Assembly: GCF_003945595.2 (NCBI RefSeq)
Contig: NW_024104319.1
Location: forward strand, 248,001 to 312,000
DNA length: 64,000 nt
Direction: 5' to 3'
DNA from: Pipra filicauda
Lineage: Eukaryota > Chordata > Aves > Passeriformes > Pipridae
Positions 30,135-42,562 of this stretch are shown one piece after another. How positions within the stretch are numbered: position 1 is the stretch's first letter; the number at the start of each line of letters is the position of its first letter. The notes beneath the pieces are model-generated. The model was given only the letters and a program-made list of their open reading frames with translations. It had not been told where the DNA came from and made no database searches. The position numbers were made by a program, and so were the translations under genes.

Positions 30135-31665
30135 TCAAGAACAGACTACATAGTTTACAGTGTAATCATGGCTGGGCTTCGCAAACGAAGATTTGTTACA
30201 AGCACGTTGGTGGCTAAAAAGGCCAATATGAGATAGACATGTCCGGTTGCAAAAGGCACAGCAGAAAGGCTCCTTAGGTGGTATATTCTGCAAGGCACGA
30301 TTCTTTCTGCATTGTCTTTTCTCCTCAAGGGTGATCCTGCGTGCATTCTCAAAGGCATCAGCAGCGTTATAGATGGTGTGTCTCCAGACCTCCCGATTGG
30401 AGGCCAGAGTAGACCAGTTATGGTGATCAATATGGCCAAGGCTGAGATGTCGTTTCAGGGAGTCCTTGTATCTCCTCTTTGGGGCTCCTCTCATGCGGCA
30501 GCCCGTGGCAAGTTCACCATAAACCAAGATCTTAGGGAGGCGGTGGTCCTTCATCCTGGAGAGGTGCCCTGCCCAACGCAACTGTGTTCTCAGTAACATG
30601 GCCTCAATACTTGTGACTGCTGCTTGTTCTAGAACAGATGTATTGGTCACATAATCTGACCAGTGGATGTTTAGGATTGTACGGAGGCAGCGTTGATGGA
30701 AGCATTCTAGGAGATGCAGGTGGTGGCGGTAGATGACCCATGATTCAGATCCGTATAAGAGAGTAGACAGCACTATGGCTCTGTAAACACTGATCTTGGT
30801 ACTTTTCTTCAGGCGTTTATTTCGCCAAACGCTTTTATGAAATTTTCCGAAGGCACTATATGCCTTTGCTAACCTGTTGTCTGTCTCCCTGTCAATCTTA
30901 CCATCCGAGGAGATGAGGCTACCCAGGTAATTAAACTGCTGGACTGATTTGAGCTCTGATTGGCCAGTGGTGATGTGGGGATGATGGGGGACTTCCTGAG
31001 GTGCCGGTTGATAGAGAACTTTGTGTAACTGGCACCATGTTCTCTGAGGCTGCCTTCTTTGTGAAGGCAAACTTCGCTGAAAGCAGCAATGTCGATGTTG
31101 AGACGTGACAGTTCATGGGCAATCAGGGCAGACCGGCGCTCAGGACGTCCACTGTCTGCAGAATTGAGCGTGGTTCTGATGTTCCAACGTGCTAGAGTTA
31201 ATTTGGCTGCACCTTTGGAGGCAGGTGTATATGCCTTTGTCTTTTGATCTTTGTGTGACTGCATTTGTAGATGTCGATACAGGGCTTTGCAAATGCAGGT
31301 AAGGCCTTCAAGCCTGCGCAATGGATTTTTTAGGTGAGACACAGTGTGTGCTGAACTGAGCCCACCCTTTAATCCTAAGGTTCATCTGCTGGGGCCGAGA
31401 GAGCTTGGACAGCGAGGTCCTCAGGACGTAGGTTTGATTAGAGTGACCTTCTCTTAGATGGACGGCCTTACAGGGCTGAACGAGCTCCATCTGCTCGGGT
31501 TTGGAGTTGTCCTTCTCTTCTGTGTGTTCTGGGCTCCCCCTCTTGTCTCCCACAATGGCACAGTCTGCACCGGCGAAGCTCCCCCTCTCTCACTCCTTTC
31601 CTCACCCGGGATTGAGCTGGACACGCCGCGCCGGGCGCACGCGGCCCGGGGCCCACTAGGGACTA
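30135..31665 (-). mobile_element. RTE-like LINE copy with internal deletion (endonuclease start joined to post-palm region)
   Basis: From high to low coordinates on the minus strand: a G+C-rich, CpG-bearing leader (about 31665-31560); a frame with LSKLSRPQQMNLRIKGWAQF; then the start of an AP-type endonuclease (LARWNIRTTLNSADSGRPE, HELSRLNIDIAAFSEV); and then an abrupt change near 31025. The next part is LYQPAPQE...FNYLGSLISSDGKIDRE, which normally follows the reverse-transcriptase palm. It continues to LLYGSESW, LRWAGHLSRM, YKDSLKRHLS and a C-terminal Cys/His motif (CAFCNRTC...HQRAC). The rest of the endonuclease and the catalytic palm are missing, so this copy cannot have coded an active enzyme. 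The type is RTE-like rather than CR1. AviRTE, known from a few bird lineages, is the obvious candidate, but I cannot confirm it. Confidence 0.75.
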
Positions 31666-31785
31666 ATGCAAACCAGCATTAAAACAGTCACACAGTAAGT
31701 AGTGTATCAGACCTCATCTAAGATTACTTGATAATGAACAATGTCAGTAACTAAAGAGATTAAAATGTTTTGTTGAAACATCTCT

Positions 31786-32425
31786 TGTGCTGGTTTAAGA
31801 GTTAACCAGCAGGGGAAATGAACTCAACTCAAAGGAGAGATTATAAGTCAGAATAACAATTTATTAAAATAATACAGTAAGTACAATCATACAAACAAAC
31901 AATTGGTCTTAACCCACAAAACCCAAATGTATAACCCAGTACCCTGGGGCATGAACAAAGTGGTGTTCCTTGGGCCCCGCTTGAGTCCAAGGTAAAGGGA
32001 GAGGGAAAAACCTGCTGGTGGGAGAGCGGTTGCAGTCTGGTCAAAAGTGGTGACTGCAGTCCAGTTGAGGGTGGTGGTCTCAGTCTGGTTGAGAGCGATG
32101 AGCTGCAGTCTTCCTCTGGATCCCACGAGTGGTTAAAAATGTTCCAAAACTCCAAGATTATATATCCTCCAGTTCAGGCAGGAATGTTCAGTACTTCCCT
32201 CAGGGCGGGGAGTTCCACAAAGGGTGTGAGGACAAGAGTATCCTCCTATCTCACAGGCCTCTTAACACCTAGTTTATAGCCTGAGGAGTCAGGCTCTATG
32301 GGCAGAGGGTGCGAATAGTCTATTGACAACAGTTTCTGGGAAATGGCATGGAAGGCTATAGAATACACAGTTTTGGGTTACACCCATACCATGATGAACT
32401 GGTCTCAGCTGTCCTAACTAGGACA
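31786..32425 (-). mobile_element. Solo LTR of an endogenous retrovirus, 640 bp, antisense to SHB
   Basis: The element starts TGTGCTGGTTTAAG and ends CTAACTAGGACA, so both ends follow the TG...CA rule with imperfect inverted ends. It is flanked by the 5-bp direct repeat TCTCT (31781-31785 and 32426-32430), the size usual for ERVL-type insertions. TTTATTAAAATAATAC near the low end gives AATAAA on the minus strand, placing the polyadenylation signal near the 3' end in minus orientation. No internal retroviral genes are present. The solo LTR would have formed by recombination between two LTRs. Confidence 0.85.
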
Positions 32426-34244
32426 TCTCTAAAACTCAATAAAATTTTAAATTTAGCCTCCACCTTACAAGCTGGCTTCAGTTTTCAAAACTAGGTGTTG
32501 TAGTAGACATTGACCTATTAGAATGCCTACATTACTGTTTATTTTCTTAAACTGAAACAGTCTTTCTGCTGTGCCTTTTGCAACTGATCTTATCTATCTC
32601 GCCTCTTTAGCCACCAGTGTGCCTGTAGCAAATGTGGGTAGAGCCCTTCCCAAATCTTTGTTCGAGAAGCCTAGCCATGAATTTTAGGTTAGGATTATCT
32701 CACCAGTGTGTAACTGTGAGTAAAAATAGCAGTGGGCATTACTTTCTGCTCTGTCACATAGTTTCTGCACAATCATAGTCACTGGAATTACAGAGCTGAA
32801 TTCAGAGAGGATGGTGTCAGTGACATCGTGATCCTGTGGACTTATAAGCACACATGTGGTTTCCCTGAATAGTAAAGGGATCAGCAAGCAAAGTTTTTTT
32901 TTGTCAACATGATCTGTGGAAGCAGTCCTGTTTTCCAAAGCTATGTACGTAGACTTTGAGTAGTTCTGGATTTTGGATGAATGCTAGACTTGCACCTTTG
33001 AGTTGATTTAAAACACACAATATGTTCTTGTAAGTAACTCTTGTGATATTGTAAAAACTACAAGTTTCTTCCTGTCAATATAATTTGTAAAGAGGTAGTG
33101 GGATTTTTGATGGCTCTCTAAATCAGCGATTCAATGAAAATATTTAAAAGTGTATTACTAGTCTGCTGTCAGCCTAAGTAGTACTGACAGGTAATAGCCA
33201 GGAGGCTGTTAGTAGACAGCAAGGATTCTGTCACTTCTACAGAGTGCCAACAAGCTAAACATCCTCACTACCTTCAGCTGGTTATAGAGAATGGAGCCTG
33301 GGCTCAATAAGGTGATCTTCACATCTTGGGTGCAAATGAACACTACTAGCTCTTGCTTGTAGGGGAAGAGACATTGTTTACTATGGAGACAGTGTCTGCT
33401 AGATGTAGAATGATGACATTGTGTATTCTGTGCTTGAAAAAGCAGAGCTGAAACAGAAAAAGCAGTAGACAGGCCATCCTCTGAATGCCTCCAGTAAAGG
33501 ATTTTTTGAAGTTTTTTTCATCTGGGGGAAAAAAAGTGAGTTTTTATTTTTCAGAGGAGGTTTTAATTTATTTCTTTGTTGCTGTAGATTGACATGAAAC
33601 ATTATAGGTTTTGTTCAAAGTGACAGCATGTAATATAAATTAAAATCATGAATTGGAAAAGCATTTCAGAATGGAAGAACAACACAATATGTGTTTTCTA
33701 CATTGCTAGAATTTTTTTTTCTGATGTTACTGCAAAGCTGTTGCTTCTTTTTCCTCGTTCAAGTGACATTTTGTCAAAATTAATGCAGAAAATCTGTTCT
33801 GACAAAACAGCGCTTTCTTCAGCAAAAACAGTTTTCAGAAGGCTTGGCCAAACTTTTTGATTGGGAGCATAAATGATGTTTCAAAGCCATTAGCATTTTC
33901 TGGAAAAAAATACTAGGTTTAATACCTAATTAATATGTATTTAATGTTCTTTTATCACACTTCAGGCATAAGATCAAAAAAACCCAAAGTCTGTTTAGCT
34001 GTCTGCACAATTCCTTTCCCATCCTCACTGGATTTTGAAAACTGAAGGAAAATGTGTGGGAAAGTTGTAATTCAAAGTCACTTGGTTTTATAGTTCTGTT
34101 GCCAAACATTTTAAACAAGGTGTGACTATTAGTCATATATCAAGTACTGTGTCTGTGTAAACATGTGTGCTTGAGAGTTCCAAAGCAATTTGGTGCAGGG
34201 ATTAGCAACTAGCAATTCTCTCCTCCTGTATTTGAAACTCATGG

Positions 34245-35544
34245 TGTCATGGTTTGAGATAGCCCCAAAATCCAATTCCCTAGTCCTAGCCCCCTTCCCC
34301 GTCTCCACCTAATGTGAGATGGTTTTTTCCAGACAAAACACACCAGACTCCAAATGGGGGAAAGGGAATATATTACAATGACTGTACAAATAAATACCAT
34401 ATCACATTATACACACGATCACAACTCTCTCTACCATGACATATGTATTTACAATGGATCAGATCTCTTCTCCCCTCCAAATAAAAGTCCAGGAGGGAAA
34501 GAAGGACAGATCCCTTCCACATTTAGGGCAGCAGCTCCTCTTCTGTCTTCCATGCAGCAGTAACTGGGTTGTTTTAGCTGGATCTCTTTTCAATACACAC
34601 AAGGGGGTCTCCAAGCCCCTTGGCCCGTCGTCTCCAAAACGAGGGTCTTTCTCTTCCGTGGACTGCGTAGCAGGGACAAGCTCGCGTCACCACGTCATAC
34701 CACGAAGCTCAGGGGTCTTCGTGGCAGTCCCTTTCCTCGGGGGATTCACCCCTGAGTCAGAACATCTTGGGTAGCATTCAGTTGCAAGCCTTTGCCTCAA
34801 AGAGTTCTACCAGAGCTCCTGTGCTCTGTCTCAGGCTGCCAGGCTTGTCAGCAGCAACGGGGGGGCCAAGGTCAACCCCCCCCCCCCCCCCGCATTCCAT
34901 CTGGCCGTCCCGGTCCAGCTCCGGGATGTCTTTTGAGCTTCTCAGCTCCTCTCTCTCCCCAGTGCTGCATGTCCAAAACTCTTCTCCAAAATAGGAGTCC
35001 ATCTCCCTCTTTTTTCTCAGAGGGATCTCAAAGGAGTTTGGGGGAGGTCTGGTATTAGTTCTTACCCCCAGAACTCTGTAGCTCTGCTGCCGACTCTCCT
35101 TCTTCGGACAACACTGTGTCTCTCCTGCTTGGCTGTAGTGCCTCTGCCGCATCTTATCTGTCCTGGCTCTTAGCCAGAGTCTCTGGACGCTGCATCTCTG
35201 CTTTCTGCTCTGTCTCCGCTGCCCAGGATGGAGAGAAACATCTCCCAGCTTAACCACAAACACTTAGTCCAGTCTAACACTGTTCCAAGTCTCTGTAGCC
35301 CCCAACTGGGGCTGGGGGGCCCCGGAGGCCCCAAGGGGCTCTGAGCCCCCTTCCTCGTGGCTCTACAACATGACCACCTCTCCACAACAACCAAAACTAC
35401 AACTCTTCCGGTGAGCTTGTGATATGTTTACATTTTTTGCAGGAGTGCCCATTGGACAGAACTTCAAAACTTCCAGGGGTTTCCACCCCTTGGGGTCTAC
35501 CACTTTTTTAGCCTCTGGGGGAAAACAAGGTCTAAACCACCACA
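34245..35544. mobile_element. Solo LTR of an endogenous retrovirus, 1300 bp
   Basis: The element starts TGTCATGGTTTGAGA and ends TCTAAACCACCACA, whose complement is TGTGGTGGTTTAGA, giving good inverted ends. It is flanked by perfect 5-bp target duplications CATGG (34240-34244 and 35545-35549). It includes a run of 16 C (34876-34891) and is richer in C than its surroundings. The 161-codon minus-strand frame at 34778-35263 lies inside it and shows no retroviral protein motif. Orientation is not certain. Confidence 0.85.
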
Positions 35545-38500
35545 CATGGGAATGGTTGCAAAAAGGAAAAGGAGAGAATAAAATAGAAGGGAAGAGCAGT
35601 AGCAATGTTTTGTCAGTGGTTTCCCTCAATTGAACTAAAAGTTGCAACATTTGAGAAACTGCAGTGACGTTCAGAATTCATAAAGTAGCAGTATCACATC
35701 TTAGGTCAGGTCCCAGCATCTTCTCTTGCAAAACATGTATGTCTCATCTCTTCACAATACTGACTGTCATCAGTGTTCACATATGTGAATTTGGAATTGT
35801 CATTTACGTTCTCTTCTTTGAAAACCTTGGGCCTGGCAGATTCTAATAGGTATTGTTGTTGAAAGAACTGAGAAATCAGCATTCCAAAACCAGGTCTTCT
35901 CACTGTCAGGCACTTGTTCAGGTGGACTCCAACAGTGCTTCAAGACCTAAGCAGAAAACTGATTTACAGCCAGTTCAGCCATGAGGCTTTTTCCCTGTTG
36001 CTACCTGAAATTTCAGTAATGTCTTTGCGTACTAAAATCAGAGCTTAAATCAAAAGAATTTGGAGGACAGGAAGAGGGAGGAGTATGACTTCCAGGTTCC
36101 TTTTTAACAGTGTCCCTTTAATCCTGATCGCTGGTCTAGCAGCAGCAGTACTGTTAACCAAGGGTAGGTGCTTTCTGCCCTTACCAGTTACTAAAGGCAC
36201 TGATTCTCTGAGTCCAGGCATACTAGAAGAGGGGAGTCTGTGACAGAAGGACAAACTTCAAGGGCAAATAGAGAAAGAGAAACAGCACAGAGGAATCCTT
36301 AGTGTAGATGTGAACAGTTTCAAATCTTATACAGTTGGAAGTGTTTAATTCAAGGGCATGGTTTCAAGGTGCTAAGCTGACTTTCTTCCAACTTAATTTG
36401 TTCTTCATTCTAAAAGACAAGAATTGTCTGGTTTGATATTTCTACTTGCAGCTAATGACAGATCAGTTCACTTGGAACAAGGGAGGCACATAGCAGATTC
36501 ACAATGTAATTTTTGGAAACTAAGAGAAGGCAGAAAGGGAGTGAAGGAGGAAAATATTTTACACAAAATACTATGAAGACCTACAAAAGGGAAACTAGAT
36601 TTTAATCTGCTCTAACTGTGAATGCTGATGAAACACCACATTTGCTGAAGTGGAGAAGATACAAAGGGGGTAGGACATGAGACAGTATGCAAGTGGGAAA
36701 TATCTGCTTTTCAACAATCAAAATCTTAGGTGGCCGTCCATGTCCTCACAGTTTACCAACAGACTGTCTTGGAAAGAAAATGGGAACTAGTGCTTGACTG
36801 AGAGCTGTTAGAGATGTCACTGAATAATCAGAGGAGATGAGAATGAAGATGACTGAATAACTGGATGAAGACAACCTCACAGTTTTTCATCTGCACATGA
36901 CCAGTTGGCAGTTGAATCATCTGGGATATTCCACAGAGATCCTGGTTAGCAGTTGGTTTTAACAGAAAAGCTGTGTGCAAATAAAATCTTGAGCTTTGTT
37001 AGTCTTAGGCAGTCAGCTTTCGATGGCTAAATGAGCCAAATGTCACATTATCTTTTACTCATCTTCACAATCAGTGTGGTCTTTCAAAAGGCTGACCTGT
37101 CATGATATAGCAGAGATGGTTTTTTTTTCGTTTGTATAATTTTGGCAGTCACAGACATCATATACTGTAAGCTCATTGACTGTGGGATACTCTTAGAGAA
37201 GCAATAGGTGTCTGTCATGAATATATGGCTTGTAGCAGTTTGTTTACATTAGATGTGTTGTCTTCCATTTTTAAAAAGGCCAGAAAGTGTCTTTGCACTG
37301 AAGTGTGCTAAAGTGCACTTCTGTGCTCTGATCCTTGCTATACTTCTAAATTTAGCATGCACCTGCAATTCCATAGTTTATCTACACACTTTTAAGGCAT
37401 GCTGTAGCAAAGCAGATGCATAGGGAACTGGAGAAAGAAAACAATACCTTTGTCCTCATAATAAGTGTTTAAGGATAAGTCACTCTTATTTAAGGGGAAT
37501 AATTTGGAGAGCAATTATGACTTGAGGGATATATTTTTCCACTAAGAAATTGATATTTAAAGCAAAATTTTAAGCATGTAGAGCTATAATTACATTGCCT
37601 GCAGTGTTTTCTGCCCCCCAGGAAGGTTCACTTCATCAGAGAATTGTTGAGTACATCTGAAAGATACGAGCTTGGTTATGCTACAGGTGTTTCCAGAGGG
37701 AGTGCTGCACCCGCTAACTAGAAAATGGCATATTTTAGATAAACTGTTTTTAACACGGCATGATTTGTTTTCTGACTGCGGCTTTCTGTGTCATCTTAAA
37801 TTGTGGGGGTTTTGCTGACATAGACCAACTCCAGTTTTAACACTATTGCCTTTGCCCCTGGACACACTTGGAAGAAATAATGGCTTGGAGTGAGAAAGTT
37901 AGGGATTGGGGGACATCAAGCAAGCTTTAAAAACCCTCTAGGCCTCAGCTAACATCTTGCAGTGTAGGAGCTGCTCCTTGCTCTTGTATTGTTGGGGCTA
38001 AACTCTGTTGGATGGGTTGCTTTGGCAGGAGCAGGCAGGGCAGTTGCCATGCCTCTCTTCTTTTACCTGTGTAATCATGAGCCTTCCCTCAGCATGACAG
38101 TGCACTGTGCAGGCAGGCTGGTTATCCAGGAATTTATTGCTTCTGCTGTGGAAGTCACACCATGGTCTCTGCCTGCAGAAAGACTGCAGGATAGCAGCCT
38201 GTGCTCAGAACAGTGCAGCATTATGCTTATCTGGGGAAGTTCTCCCAGCTGAAGCCGCCAGATTATGCACAGAGACATGTTCTGGGCACTTATTGCCAGG
38301 GTGGGATGGGTAAGGTCTGTCCTGAGGCCTCTATAGGATAGAATGGGAAGGTCTTGCCTAAGCTGAGCAGGGCTCGTGGCCAGCTTGTGTCTACAAAGGG
38401 ACCCTCAGGCCTCTGACAGGCCAACACCAATGATATATTTGGGTCCAAAAGTAATGATTAGCTATAGTGAAAATAGTTCACAGGAAAACATTGATGGGGC

Positions 38501-39175
38501 TGGGAGAGGGGTGGGGCATGAGTGAGGAAAGGGATTGTCTTCTGGCACACATCTGGATCAATTCCAGGGTTACACAGCCTTGCACTTGGATCCAGGCAGC
38601 ATAGGCGCTGAGAACAAAATACTACCTTAGCCTGCCTTTGTGTTGGACTGTCCGTGGGGATTTGCAGCTAGCAGTCACTCTGTCAGTCTGGCCACTGTCT
38701 TGGCCTGTGAGCCAGCAACTACTTGCACTTTGTTCTCCTACATCCCCCTACATCATGAGGAGAGCCTGTCATGGTGCTGCTTCCTTATGCACAAGCATGA
38801 ACTACTGTGAGGAATCTCAGCTGGACCGAGACCTCTGATATAGAACGAAAAGCTGACTGAGAATGGAGGCCTTGGTCCTGACAACATGTTGATGCACTCT
38901 GAGAAGAAGAGAAAAACATCAGGAGAAAGCTGTCGCATGAGAACAAGGACTTATTTTGAACAGAGTGGCTGAGAAAAATATAAACATTAAAGGAAAACAA
39001 GAACAGATGTGCAGAGATGTTGTGAGAAAGTAGAACTAAGAAAGTCCACCTATCAGCTGTAAGAATTATGGTTTGTGTATTTGAGTTGACCTATCTGTGT
39101 AATATACATATGCCTAAAGAGCTGTATTTAAAGAGCTGTAAACTGCAGCAAACTAACACTTTGCTTTTCTTGCAG

Positions 39176-39359
39176 GAGCAGTCAAGGTTTTATGCATATG
39201 AAATTGATGAAAACCAAAGAGAAATACATCCTGGGCCAGAACAGCCCTCCCTTTGACAGTGTTCCTGAAGTCATCCATTACTACACCACAAAAAAGCTGC
39301 CTATCAAAGGAGCAGAACACTTGTCCTTGCTCTACCCTGTGGCTGTGCGGACACTCTGA
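39176..39359 (+). CDS. SHB: SHB, last coding exon d (C-terminal half of the SH2 domain and stop)
   Basis: The exon completes a Lys codon and continues SSQGFMHMKLMKTKEKYIL, then GQNSPPFDSVPEVIHYYTT, KKLPIKGAEHLSLLYPVAV and RTL, followed by TGA at 39357-39359. HMKL and the PEVIHYYTT helix are typical of the SHB/SHD/SHE/SHF SH2 subgroup. The RTL C-terminus matches SHB. The acceptor is TTGCTTTTCTTGCAG. With exons a-c this gives about 230 residues; mammalian SHB is around 500, so the N-terminal half is outside the window. The stop-containing exon continues into the 3' UTR. Confidence 0.96.
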
Positions 39360-39897
39360 TAACCTAGTCTCACCCCTTCCTGTGGATGGGAGGTGAGAGG
39401 TAAGATGGGTTGCACTGAATACATTGCCAGAATTCAGAGTTTGAGTCTATGATGGAGAGTGGCAGCGTTTAGTCTTGTGAATGTGGGCTCTCTGCAGAGT
39501 TGCATATGGGACTGTGTGTATGATACTCTTGTGCTGAAGCATGCCTCTAGAACTGTGTTGCTACGTAAGAGAAAGAAAACTTATTTTAGTGCAAGGAGAG
39601 TAGATAACCTTCCCAGACCTTCTTTGTGAATGAAAGTGCTTCCCAACAAAAGTTGCTCCTTCATGTTTTGAGAAGAACCAACAAGTTCTTCTCAGCAGTA
39701 AAAAAACCAACAGCTTCTATTCTCTTGCTACTCTGAGAAACTTCTCCATGAGAAAGAGTAAAGTACTCTGAGGGATCCTAGCGTGTTCTTGATGGACCTG
39801 AGAAGGAGCTGCTTAGCAGACAAGCCTCTGGCTCTGGTCACTTAGATTGATGGATTTGGGATTTTTTAGTGCAGTTTCTTGGGGTAGTCAAATGTTG

Positions 39898-40625
39898 AAC
39901 TCCTATTAGACACATATATTAGGAAAGGGTTCGGAGCATACCGAAATCTGAAACCATAACACCATTGAAAGCTCAACAACACTGATATTTATTACAAAGA
40001 ACTGGCCAAAGTAAACGGGAACCCGAGAGAAAGAGAAACCAATGAGGAAATATGACACCCTACTCACTCAGGCATCATTCATGGGGTATCTTTCCAACTC
40101 CAAATACCATAAAATCCTCTGCAGCAGCTGCGTTTTTCAGAGGGTTAGCAGGCTCACACGTAGCAGGCGTCCCTGCTAAAGACAGCTTGATCCTTCGTGT
40201 GGAGCAAGCTCACCCAAAAAACAAGCTGTTTGCTTTATACAGTCAACTGATTACATCTGCCTAGGCAGGTGTGGCCAGCACTGTCCCGCCAGAGGTTCTC
40301 AGTCCCACTCCCTTGGTTGTGTGTATCACTGAAGTGCGTGAGTGAGATCTTTGGAATTTCCCTTCCACGTGCACACTATGCTTCGGGGGTCTTTCCTAAT
40401 TGAGTCAGGAGTTGTTACTTCATCCCCTCCTCTTTGGTTTCTCCTTCAGATGTCCTTGGCAGACGATGAACCAATCACAGAACACCAGTTAATACAGTTT
40501 ATACAAGAAGCTCTCTCTCCAAGGACGAAGTTCCCGTTTTATCAGTGGACTTGGCAGGGAAAATATAAACTCTTACAGGTGGCTGGGCCAAAAGTATCAC
40601 CATCCCTGATACAACACACAATCTT
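39898..40625 (-). mobile_element. LTR-like insertion in the SHB 3' UTR
   Basis: The low end has GATATTTATTACAAAG, giving AATAAA on the minus strand. The high end has 'cttttatacagtcaac' and 'aaatataaactcttacagg', which give TATA-like elements on the minus strand. The layout (promoter, then polyadenylation signal, antisense to SHB) suits an avian ERV LTR. I cannot find matching target duplications, so the borders are approximate and it may be truncated. Confidence 0.5.
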
Positions 40626-42552
40626 AAAGTAATTTTGTGAGAGTGAATCATGGTCAATTACTTATGAATAGGGGATGTAATTAAACAGTAGTTATATATT
40701 TTTATCCTTTTTGGTACAATAATCTCTTAATGTTTACTATCTTCATTTGCAAGTTTCATTCGTAGGTACAGGCAGCTAATTCTGTTTGGGGCAGTTACAC
40801 CATAATGTTTTAAGTAGTTAGGATAAGTCAATTTGATATGTGGGTTACTATTTATGCATGAGGGTGGCCAAAGGCTTTTATAAAACTTTAGTAGGCAAAA
40901 TCTTCACTTGCTCATTCGTCTGGATCAAACGGGTGTCCTACTGATACAGCAGACTAACATGTGCGTGTCACACTGCCTTTCCACGAGATGGCTTTTGCAG
41001 CTGTGAGAACTGTGATATGTAGCAGAGCAGAATTTGTTTTTCTGGTCTACCGAGCCATTCTTAAAACACAGCCCCTTTGACACATACCTTCTGGCCAGTG
41101 TTCTTTTTCACCATGAGCAGAAGCCTCCTGCTGTATTTCAGTCACTGTGAGCCAGAAGTACTGTAGAAGCTGCTCTGTGTCTTAGTCCTGCCAGCTCATT
41201 GCCTTTCCACTTGAGACATATTTTCTACATGTTCTGTGTGCTCATTGAATGAGATAAGTGAAAAATTATAGTTGTGCACAAGTTGGAACTGGGGAATCAA
41301 TAGCCTTATAAGTCCTCGTGTTGAACCATCTCCCACATATGTCTAGAATGTCATGCATTAACCCATCAGCTGTTATAGTAGCAAACTGGTTATATGCAGG
41401 TTATGTATTTTACAGACTGCAATAGGACTGTGAAATTGTGTGCTATTTAATTCAGCTTTCTTAGCTACTACTATTTTTTATGTATGCTTAGAAAGAAGTG
41501 CAAATCTGAAAATTGTAATGGAATAACCACTTACTGCCTGTAAAAGTAGTGCTTCATTGTATTGTCTAATCTGATAAGAATCTCAAGGATGACCCATGTA
41601 ATATCACCGGTGCTAAATGTTCTGTTTCCTTTTAAGCCTGCCTTATTCTTTATGTGACATCCAATGCAGATTGAACAGGAGTGGATCACACATATGTGAA
41701 TAGTGTCATTCTGTGCAGCAACGGTAGTGGGTCAGACTGTCCCTGTCTCACCCAGAATCTGAAGCTGCATTGGAATAGGTTCTCTGGTTTTCCGAGAGAA
41801 GGGTGACCCAATGGAGAACAAAGAGACAACAATCTTCTCCAAGTGAAACTAAACACCCCCTTTTTCATGTACTCACTTACATGCATTTTTTATTTCCCTA
41901 AAGTCTTTGCAGAGCTCTTTATTGTCTTAACATCACCCAACTGACAAGAGCATACAGGCACTTTTAAGTTAGCATATTCTCTCAGCAGAGTAGGAGTTTA
42001 TGAAGGTGGCAGAGCTCACACAGATTAGGAATCAGGTGTCATCTGCTCTGAGTCCTTGTGGGCTCTAGCAACACTATCATGCCCTTTGGCACAGAAACAT
42101 GTCATCTTTCTTCTTTTGCATGTTGAATCTGACATTGTTTCTGTTCCATGGTCTGCTTTTCTTCTTCTTTAAAGGAAAAAAGAGTATGCCCCTACTCTGT
42201 CTAACAGCAATTACAAGTAGAAACCAACAGCATCATTAACCAAGGCCTTGCCTGGCTTCCTTAAGCACTTTGTCTTTAATTCATGGGGATAACTATTGTA
42301 TCAGACCTGTCTTGTCAGGGGTCTGATCAAATGTCAAATGAAGCCAGCAGGTGCCATTTTATTGCTGTCTGCAAATTTTGGGTTGGGATCCATTGCTTCA
42401 TACAACTGTGTATACAGCTTATTACAGCTTCAAGGATCAGATCAAGGTTCTTGGTTCAGCAAGAAGAAATCATCTCAAAAGTATTGGTTGTCCATGGGAA
42501 GGTTTTTTATTATTTTTCTAAAAGACTTCTAGAAAGTACTGAGTAATTGCAG

Positions 42553-42562
42553 AATAAATAAA
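42553..42562 (+). terminator. SHB: Candidate SHB polyadenylation signal (double AATAAA)
   Basis: AATAAATAAA contains two overlapping canonical hexamers. About 20-35 bases downstream lies a G/T-rich stretch (GTAATGTTGTCTTTGTTT) that suits the downstream element. It is on the SHB strand with no gene between. Confidence 0.5.

Noticed and set aside
34778..35263. 161-codon minus-strand frame
   Set aside because: Lies wholly inside the solo LTR and has no retroviral protein features.
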